A stretch of DNA of 12,577 nucleotides from Sphingobacteriia bacterium (GTDB lineage Bacteria; Bacteroidota; Bacteroidia; UBA7662). The position numbers and the translations under genes were made by a program. Shown one piece after another: positions 8,079 through 12,577 of the stretch. The stretch is taken from assembly GCA_009926245.1 (NCBI GenBank), contig RFPG01000015.1, forward strand, positions 1 through 12,577, read 5' to 3'. Every line of letters starts with the position of its first letter. Positions within the stretch are counted from its first letter, which is position 1. The notes under the pieces were generated by a model, which was given only the letters and a program-made list of their open reading frames with translations, made no database searches and had not been told where the DNA came from.

Positions 8079-8897
8079 CTAAGACCAGGTATGCACCAAG
8101 CGCGCCAAGGCCGCTAATCGATCCAAAAGGCCTTCTAACTTGTTCAAAGGCAGCATGTTCGCCCCATCCGATTTGGCCATGGAAGGTTGGGGATGGGTTT
8201 CCAAAAAAATACCACGGGACCCTGCGGCCACCGCAGCTCGTCCCAAGGTTTCAATGAATTCAGGCGTTCCGGCCGTTACCCCGCTCTCTTGGTTGGGTCG
8301 CTGAAGAGCATGCGTAATGTCAACGACGACTGGATAACCCAACGCCTGCATAATGGGTACCGAACGAAAGTCCACCACCAAATCATGGTAACCAAATTGG
8401 GAGCCCCTTTCGGTTAACCAGATCCGGGAATTCCCCTCTAACAAAACTTTGTCGGCTGCGAATTTCATCGACGAAGGCGACATAAACTGTCCCTTCTTGA
8501 TGTTCACCCAACGTCCGGTTCGAGCGGCTGCCTGTAACAAATCACTTTGGCGAGCCAAAAAAGCAGGGATCTGCAAAACATCCACTGATTGAGCGGCTTT
8601 GATGGCCTCGGATTCGTTGTGGATATCGGTCAAGACCGGCACCGAATAAGTGGAACGGACCTCCGCCAAGACCCCCAGGGCCTGGTCATCGCCAATGCCC
8701 GTAAACGAAGAAGCCGAGGACCGATTGGCTTTGCGGTAGGAGGCCTTGAAGACATACGGTAGGCCGCGTTCGTTGCAGAGTTGGAGGGCTGTTTCGGCTA
8801 CTTCCATGCACAAGTCCTTGGATTCTACAACACAAGGTCCTGCAATCAAAAACAAAGGCTGTGAAGGCATCGCCTCCAGCATCGAATCCAGATTCAT
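8079..8897 (-). CDS. kdsA: 3-deoxy-D-manno-octulosonate 8-phosphate synthase, metal-dependent class
   Basis: KdsA condenses phosphoenolpyruvate with arabinose 5-phosphate to make Kdo-8-phosphate for the lipopolysaccharide inner core, in the cytoplasm. The 272-residue protein shows the family hallmarks LIAGPCVVES, FKASYRKANRSS, LTDIHNE, LQIPAFLARQ, NIKKGQFMSP and TERGSQFGYHDLVVDFR. Cys22, His196, Glu233 and Asp244 sit at the positions of the metal ligands known in the Aquifex enzyme (Cys11, His185, Glu222, Asp233), all shifted by exactly 11. This marks it as the metal-dependent class rather than the Escherichia coli type, which has Asn in place of the Cys. The ATG overlaps the stop of the upstream glycosyltransferase (ATGA), so translation is probably coupled. 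It ends 22 bp from the convergent PorE-like gene. Confidence 0.97.
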   Translation of the reverse strand: MNLDSMLEAMPSQPLFLIAGPCVVESKDLCMEVAETALQLCNERGLPYVFKASYRKANRSSASSFTGIGDDQALGVLAEVRSTYSVPVLTDIHNESEAIKAAQSVDVLQIPAFLARQSDLLQAAARTGRWVNIKKGQFMSPSSMKFAADKVLLEGNSRIWLTERGSQFGYHDLVVDFRSVPIMQALGYPVVVDITHALQRPNQESGVTAGTPEFIETLGRAAVAAGSRGIFLETHPQPSMAKSDGANMLPLNKLEGLLDRLAALARLVHTWS

Positions 8898-9643
8898 GGT
8901 TTTGAATTAAAAGCTCCCCGCATTCCCCAAAACGCGTTCCATCGTAACATCAAAACTCCCCAAACGGCCTCCTTGATGATGCCTTTGGAAATCTTGCTTT
9001 GGCCGAGGGTGCGGTCCGTAAAAATGATGGGGACCTCGGTGATATGAAAGCCTGCTTTCCAAGCCTTGAATTTCATTTCAATCTGAAAGGCATAGCCGAT
9101 AAAGCGAATTTTATCGAGATTGATGCGTTCCAAAACCCGGCGCTGGTAACACTTGAACCCGGCGGTGGCATCGTGCACCGGTAGTCCCGTGATAAACTGC
9201 ACATAGCGGGAGGCAAAGTAGGACATCATGACCCGACTCATGGGCCAGTTGACCACATTCACACCGGTCACATAGCGGGAACCAATGGCCAAATCGCTGG
9301 ACTTGTCGCGGCAGGCGGCCAACAAGCGAAGGAGGTCTTCGGGATTGTGGGAAAAATCCGCGTCAATTTCAAAAAAATACTGGTAAGAGCGGGCGAGTCC
9401 CCAACGGAAACCGGCAATGTAGGCGGTGCCCAAACCCATTTTGGCAGTACGAGGCAGTAAATGAACCCTACCGGGGTGCTCTTCCATCACCTGGCGAACC
9501 AAGTCCTGGGTTCCATCCGGTGAACCATCGTCCACAACCAAAATTCCCAACGGGTACGGGAGACCCAATACTTTGTTCAAAAAGGCCGTAATATTCTCCT
9601 TTTCGTTGTAAGTCGGCACAATAACCAGCGCATCCGAAGCCAT
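8894..9643 (-). CDS. GT2-family polyprenyl-phosphate mannosyl(glycosyl)transferase, DPM1-like
   Basis: The protein (249 aa from ATG 9643) has a GT-A fold of glycosyltransferase family 2: VIVPTYNEKENI (7-18), DDGSPDGT (38-45), MGLGTAYIAGF, the metal-binding DADFSHNPE (from 94), ATAGFKCY, and a closing LGQSKIS motif. This set is characteristic of dolichyl/polyprenyl-phosphate mannose synthase-like enzymes, which move a sugar from a nucleotide donor to a lipid phosphate on the cytoplasmic face of the membrane. No C-terminal membrane segments are seen, so it is the single-domain soluble or peripheral form. A TTG nine bases upstream (9652) is in frame but lies inside the promoter-like sequence, so I prefer the ATG. 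It overlaps kdsA by 4 bp, placing it with envelope glycan synthesis. Donor and acceptor cannot be read from the sequence. Confidence 0.92.
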   Translation of the reverse strand: MASDALVIVPTYNEKENITAFLNKVLGLPYPLGILVVDDGSPDGTQDLVRQVMEEHPGRVHLLPRTAKMGLGTAYIAGFRWGLARSYQYFFEIDADFSHNPEDLLRLLAACRDKSSDLAIGSRYVTGVNVVNWPMSRVMMSYFASRYVQFITGLPVHDATAGFKCYQRRVLERINLDKIRFIGYAFQIEMKFKAWKAGFHITEVPIIFTDRTLGQSKISKGIIKEAVWGVLMLRWNAFWGMRGAFNSKP

Positions 9644-9649
9644 AGCCTG

Positions 9650-9656
9650 CAAAATA
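9650..9656 (-). promoter_or_regulatory. Near-consensus -7 element (TATTTTG) for the glycosyltransferase-kdsA unit
   Basis: On the minus strand this reads TATTTTG followed by C, one T short of TAnnTTTG, and lies 6 nt before the ATG at 9643. The position mirrors the lepA and ruvB elements and suggests a nearly leaderless mRNA. The one-base deviation lowers confidence. Confidence 0.4.
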
Positions 9657-9668
9657 CGGCTCTCGCCT

Positions 9669-9676
9669 TAATTTTG
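9669..9676 (+). promoter_or_regulatory. Bacteroidota -7 promoter element (TAATTTTG) of ruvB
   Basis: TAATTTTG is an exact match to TAnnTTTG and ends 4 nt before the ruvB ATG at 9681. Transcription would begin at or next to the start codon, so the message should be leaderless. Its -33 region would fall over the start of the divergent glycosyltransferase gene. Confidence 0.6.
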
Positions 9677-9680
9677 GAGC

Positions 9681-10715
9681 ATGCGCAATCCCCATCTCGA
9701 AGCCGACGCCCTCCCAGAAGGTCATCCTGAGCAGGACCAGGAGCTGGTTTTGAGGCCCCGAACCTTTGAAGATTTTACGGGTCAAACCAAAGTCATGGAG
9801 AACCTGCGGGTCTTTGTGGCCGCTGCTTTGGGAAGGGGCGAAGCCTTGGATCATGTCTTGTTGCACGGTCCCCCGGGATTGGGCAAAACCACCCTCGCCC
9901 ATTTGATCGCCAACGAAATGAAGGCCCAAATCAAAATGACGAGTGGACCGGTGCTCGAAAAACCCGGCGATTTGGCTGGATTGCTCACCGGATTGCAAGA
10001 AGGGGATGTCCTCTTTATCGACGAGATTCATCGTTTGAGCTCGGTAGTCGAAGAATACCTCTACTCGGCCATGGAGGACTTTCGGATCGATATCATGATT
10101 GACAGCGGACCCAATGCCCGTTCGGTCCAAATTGCCTTGCAACCCTTCACGTTGATAGGGGCCACCACCCGCTCCGGCTTGCTAACCGCCCCGTTGCGGG
10201 CCCGCTTTGGGATCAACGCCCGATTGGAGTATTACGATTCGGCCTTGCTCAGCCGCATCATCACCCGTTCCTCGGGCATTCTGGGGGTTCCCATCGAAGA
10301 AGGGGGTTCCCAGGAATTGGCCAGGCGCAGCCGCGGGACCCCGCGTATTGCCAATGCATTGTTACGAAGAACCCGGGACTTTGCCCAGGTCAAAGGCAAG
10401 GGTATTATCGACCAGGAAATCGCCAATTTGGCCTTGGACGCTTTGCAAGTCGATCACCGAGGCTTGGACGAAATGGACAACCGAATTCTATCCACCCTGT
10501 ACCACAAATTTTCGGGAGGACCGGTGGGGCTCAATACGATTGCAACCGCCGTTGGCGAAGAATCGGGCACCATCGAAGAAGTCTACGAACCGTTTTTGAT
10601 CCAAGAGGGTTACCTCAAACGCACCCCGCGAGGCCGTGAACTGACCGAGCGAGCCTACCGTCATTTGGGAGTGGTACCGCCGGCTTCGACCACCACCGGG
10701 GATTTATTTGGGTGA
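9681..10715 (+). CDS. ruvB: Holliday junction branch-migration helicase subunit RuvB
   Basis: RuvB is the AAA+ hexameric motor that, with RuvA, drives branch migration of Holliday junctions in recombinational repair. The 344-residue protein has [12 protein letters not shown], Walker [10 protein letters not shown] (63-71), Walker B DEIH (114-117), sensor 1 ATTRSG (161-166), the arginine-finger region PLRARFG (171-177) and sensor 2 RGTPRIAN. It ends with the winged-helix domain: [10 protein letters not shown], the [13 protein letters not shown] motif and [10 protein letters not shown]. Length and order are normal. The ATG at 9681 lies directly after a consensus -7 element. It appears monocistronic; ruvA and ruvC are not in view. 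Its last 12 bp overlap the 3' end of the convergent dapB gene. Confidence 0.98.
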   Translation: MRNPHLEADALPEGHPEQDQELVLRPRTFEDFTGQTKVMENLRVFVAAALGRGEALDHVLLHGPPGLGKTTLAHLIANEMKAQIKMTSGPVLEKPGDLAGLLTGLQEGDVLFIDEIHRLSSVVEEYLYSAMEDFRIDIMIDSGPNARSVQIALQPFTLIGATTRSGLLTAPLRARFGINARLEYYDSALLSRIITRSSGILGVPIEEGGSQELARRSRGTPRIANALLRRTRDFAQVKGKGIIDQEIANLALDALQVDHRGLDEMDNRILSTLYHKFSGGPVGLNTIATAVGEESGTIEEVYEPFLIQEGYLKRTPRGRELTERAYRHLGVVPPASTTTGDLFG

Positions 10716-11489
10716 GGCCCAGAGGTCCTCGTAAAAGTCGTCGATGCTGTACCAGCCTCGACGATTCTGCAACCATTCGGCCGCCGAAACGGCCCCCCAT
10801 CCAAAGGCTCTTCGGTCCACCGCTCGATGGGTCCATTCCAGACTTTCGTACGCACCTTGCATTCGAAGGGTATGGGTCCCTACCTCGTTCTCGGTCCGAT
10901 GACTAAAAATCCTTAGTTCCGTCTGTGGTGGATGATTTGCCGCTGTAGGGTCGGCTACGCTTCGATGATGGTTCCCTTCCTCCTGCTCCTCCCCTTGGAT
11001 CCAACCGGTCCAATCCGGGCGAACCTTCAACAAATCCATGGCGGTGTGAACAGCCGTACCGCTCGGACGGTCCTTTTTTTGGAGGTGGTGGGCCTCGTGA
11101 AGCTCGACGCGGTAACCGGGTAGGGAGGCCAATCGTTGAGCCGCTTCAGCGGCCAAAGACCTAAAAATCTGGACACCGGGTGCAAAGTTGGAAGCCCACA
11201 AAACCGTCCCATTGTTATGAGAACAGATGCTTTGCAATTCCGACATGCGATGGTACCATCCGGTGGTCCCAATGAGGAGGGGTTTGCCGGCTTCCAAAAC
11301 TTGAACGGATCGCTCGATAACACCTTCAGGCAAAGCCGTTTCAATCACCATATCCACATCATCCCTAAGATCCTCGCTTCGTAAAGGGCGCTGGGAATCC
11401 AAGAAATCCACAACACGATGCCCACGTTGGGCTGCTTCCTCGGCGACCACCTTGGCCAAGCGACCGTGTCCCAAAAACAATAAATTCAT
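10704..11489 (-). CDS. dapB: 4-hydroxy-tetrahydrodipicolinate reductase (DapB)
   Basis: DapB reduces 4-hydroxy-tetrahydrodipicolinate with NAD(P)H in the diaminopimelate pathway that feeds lysine and peptidoglycan. The 261-residue protein starts with a nucleotide-binding fold ([10 protein letters not shown], 4-13), has GTTGW (74-78), ASNFAPGV (99-106) and the catalytic/substrate signature [16 protein letters not shown] (131-146). His134 and Lys138 correspond to the E. coli His159/Lys163 pair. The C-terminal [20 protein letters not shown] is also typical. Sequence between the signature and the C-terminal motif carries a Glu/His-rich loop ([13 protein letters not shown]) that looks like a variable insertion. 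It follows the DUF5683-type gene by 27 bp, is probably the third gene after parB, and its 3' end overlaps ruvB. Confidence 0.96.
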   Translation of the reverse strand: MNLLFLGHGRLAKVVAEEAAQRGHRVVDFLDSQRPLRSEDLRDDVDMVIETALPEGVIERSVQVLEAGKPLLIGTTGWYHRMSELQSICSHNNGTVLWASNFAPGVQIFRSLAAEAAQRLASLPGYRVELHEAHHLQKKDRPSGTAVHTAMDLLKVRPDWTGWIQGEEQEEGNHHRSVADPTAANHPPQTELRIFSHRTENEVGTHTLRMQGAYESLEWTHRAVDRRAFGWGAVSAAEWLQNRRGWYSIDDFYEDLWASPK

Positions 11490-11500
11490 ACGTTGAAAAA

Positions 11501-11508
11501 CAAAAAGA
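11501..11508 (-). promoter_or_regulatory. Weak candidate internal -7 element upstream of dapB
   Basis: The minus strand reads TCTTTTTG, 7 of 8 to TAnnTTTG, with the second base A replaced by C. It lies 11 nt before the dapB ATG in the 27-bp gap after the DUF5683-type gene. The gap is T-rich on this strand, so the match may be chance. Confidence 0.22.
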
Positions 11509-11516
11509 TTTTGACT

Positions 11517-12125
11517 TCAAAAGCGATAGGTCCAGGTCAGGGCCGCACCCCCAAGACCAGGGGCTTGGCCTGGCACGGCCGGTCGCACCGAAAAGTCCAA
11601 GCGCTCAAAGCCCTTGAGATGCGCATCGACATGGGCATCCAGTATTTGAAGACCGTAAGCGACCAGTGTCAACAAGGCATAGGCATCCCGACTCCTGCGC
11701 AGTAAATCTCGTTTTTGGAGCAAAGAAGCTTCGCTATCCGTGCTTTCAAAAGGATCGCGAGTGAGTGGATCGTTGTCCGTCCTCCACCGATACGCATTGC
11801 GGTAATCCAAATACAAATCAGCGGTCCGTGAAGTCTGGTACGCCATCCAACCCAATCCTCCCCATACCACCGGGATTTTCCAATAGGCTCGGTTGGTCCA
11901 CTGTCCCCAACCCGGTAGCAGAGCGGCCCGGCGTGTTACCAAGGACGGGTCTGGCAAAGGAGGAAAGGAATCCTGAGAAAGGTTCGCTGCTTCTTGGGAA
12001 TTGCTCGCCGCATCTTGGGGACGGATCGCCGCAACCTGGGCGCAGAGCGTGGACGAAGCCCCCGTCAACAAAACCTCGAACCCAACTAGAAAGGTAACAA
12101 GGACAAGGCGAAAACCTGAACGCAT
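11517..12125 (-). CDS. DUF5683-type exported/membrane protein between parB and dapB
   Basis: Residues 1-30 form a signal peptide or N-terminal anchor (hydrophobic run, then STLCAQ). Residues ~27-54 are a short low-complexity heptad repeat containing QVAA, QDAA and QEAA. The core (~60-190) carries the family pattern I recognise as DUF5683: TRRAALLPGWGQWTNRAYWKIPVVWGGLGWMAY, then YLDYRNAYRWR, LLQKRDLLRRSRDAYALLTLVAYGLQILDAHVDAHL. At least two segments (WKIPVVWGGLGWMAY and ALLTLVAYGLQIL) are hydrophobic enough to be membrane-associated. It ends in an aromatic residue (WTYRF). The biochemical role is not known. In Bacteroidota such genes recur beside parB and dapB, so a link with chromosome partition or cell-wall growth is possible but unproven. 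Unusually for this window, it has a Shine-Dalgarno. Confidence 0.85.
   Translation of the reverse strand: MRSGFRLVLVTFLVGFEVLLTGASSTLCAQVAAIRPQDAASNSQEAANLSQDSFPPLPDPSLVTRRAALLPGWGQWTNRAYWKIPVVWGGLGWMAYQTSRTADLYLDYRNAYRWRTDNDPLTRDPFESTDSEASLLQKRDLLRRSRDAYALLTLVAYGLQILDAHVDAHLKGFERLDFSVRPAVPGQAPGLGGAALTWTYRF
11986..12048 (-). repeat. 21-bp tandem repeat, three degenerate copies, inside the DUF5683-type gene
   Basis: Three consecutive 21-bp units (11986-12006, 12007-12027, 12028-12048) share a GC(T/C)GC...TGGG...C frame. A weaker fourth may lie at 11965-11985. In the protein they give a 7-residue period with Gln-acidic/Val-Ala-Ala at fixed positions (QVAA, QDAA, QEAA), directly after the signal peptide. 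Confidence 0.65.
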
Positions 12126-12131
12126 GGCCTT

Positions 12132-12137
12132 TCCTTA
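12132..12137 (-). promoter_or_regulatory. Shine-Dalgarno sequence TAAGGA before the DUF5683-type gene
   Basis: The minus strand reads TAAGGA, overlapping the parB TAA stop, 6 nt before the ATG at 12125. It is complementary to six bases of the usual 16S rRNA tail. It is the only clear Shine-Dalgarno I see in the window, and it would help reinitiation after parB. Confidence 0.45.
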
Positions 12138-12577
12138 GTCTCGATCGAAAATCAAATCCAATAAACGGTTCAGGTCTTCGGTGTTGGCAAAAGGAATTCG
12201 AATTTCACCCTTGCCCGTGGAACCGGCTTGCAATCGGACCGGACTTTCAAAGTGGCGGACCAAGCGGTTTTGCACCGATTGATAGGCCGCTGCCTGGGTC
12301 AATGGAGCGGTCTTGGACGGTGAACCCGTGGGATCAGCGGGACGGCGGTTCGAGGTTTCCAACGACTTGGCAAAGGCTTCCAAGGCCCGAACGCTCCAAG
12401 CACCCTCGATGCAGCGTTTCATGGCCTCCAATTGCAAGTCAACGCGACCGATTCCGGCCAAGACCTTGCCATGCCCCATTTCCAAAACACCCGAACGCAG
12501 CGCGCTCTGAATTTCGGGAGGGCATTTGACCAGTCGCGTGTAATGAGACACATTCACCCTTGACATTCCCACCCGGT
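12135..12577 (-). CDS. parB: Chromosome-partitioning protein ParB, C-terminal part (5' end outside window)
   Basis: The frame enters from the right edge and stops at 12135, so about 146 C-terminal residues are visible. They include the helix-turn-helix that reads parS (RVGMSRVNVSHYTRLVKCPPEIQ), then the linker GVLEMGHGKVLAGIG, matching the LS.GHA(R/K)AL motif of ParB/Spo0J proteins. A Ser/Pro/Thr-rich linker follows, then the C-terminal dimerisation domain (QNRLVRHFESPVRLQ, GEIRIPFANTEDLNRLLDLI). The N-terminal CTPase/ParB box lies beyond the window. ParB clamps spread from parS sites and, with ParA, segregate replication origins, which suggests the window may be near the origin. It is followed by the DUF5683-type gene (9 bp gap) and dapB on the same strand. 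Confidence 0.93.
   Translation of the reverse strand, partial: RVGMSRVNVSHYTRLVKCPPEIQSALRSGVLEMGHGKVLAGIGRVDLQLEAMKRCIEGAWSVRALEAFAKSLETSNRRPADPTGSPSKTAPLTQAAAYQSVQNRLVRHFESPVRLQAGSTGKGEIRIPFANTEDLNRLLDLIFDRD

Noticed and set aside
9644..9652. In-frame TTG start for the glycosyltransferase
   Set aside because: The TTG is part of the -7-like sequence. The ATG at 9643 gives the usual short lead into VIVPTYNE.
9468..10142. 224-codon minus-strand open frame across the ruvB start
   Set aside because: It is antisense to ruvB and overlaps the glycosyltransferase. The product is not recognisable and would require coding across the divergent promoter region.

Overview
The window is a gene-dense piece of a Bacteroidota chromosome with roughly even base composition. 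The host call rests on three signs. Two secreted proteins belong to families typical of the type IX secretion system (T9SS), one with a clear type B (CHU_C/gliding-type) C-terminal sorting domain. A DUF5683-type gene sits between parB and dapB, a recurrent Bacteroidota arrangement. Promoter elements match the Bacteroidota -7 consensus TAnnTTTG, and Shine-Dalgarno sequences are almost absent. A flavobacterial-type marine or freshwater lineage is plausible, but the sequence does not fix the genus.

Layout. (1) 1-2854, minus strand: two tandem secreted surface proteins. The upstream one (559 aa) is complete with a T9SS sorting domain. The downstream one begins with an HLAGGNITY/RDC/CCRN-type N-terminal domain and runs off the left edge. 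They share a homologous ~65-residue module. (2) 3008-8056, plus strand: a coupled operon lepA - folD - queE - TPR/PD40/OmpA-type (PorE-like) envelope protein, with joints of 1-bp overlap, 3-bp gap and 14-bp overlap. (3) 8079-9643, minus strand: a dolichyl-phosphate-mannose-synthase-like GT2 glycosyltransferase followed by metal-dependent kdsA, overlapping by 4 bp. (4) 9681-10715, plus strand: ruvB. (5) 10704-12577, minus strand: parB (5' end outside the window) - DUF5683-type protein - dapB.

Spacing is extremely tight. Divergent pairs are separated by 153 bp and 37 bp, one convergent pair by 22 bp, and the other convergent pair (ruvB/dapB) overlaps by 12 bp. Consensus -7 elements lie 5-7 nt before the lepA and ruvB start codons, implying leaderless or nearly leaderless mRNAs. 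No stretch longer than 300 bases lacks a gene. I see no tRNA, rRNA, CRISPR array, insertion sequence or phage gene.

Most of the window is housekeeping: translation, one-carbon metabolism, tRNA modification, Kdo synthesis, recombination, chromosome partition and lysine/peptidoglycan synthesis. I found no convincing new multi-gene system. The observations most worth following are the apparent internal shortening of a conserved module in the 559-aa surface protein, the PorE-like protein that lacks a carboxypeptidase-regulatory-like domain and a lipobox and probably starts at TTG, the 37-bp divergent leaderless promoter pair, and a 21-bp tandem repeat just after the DUF5683 signal peptide.
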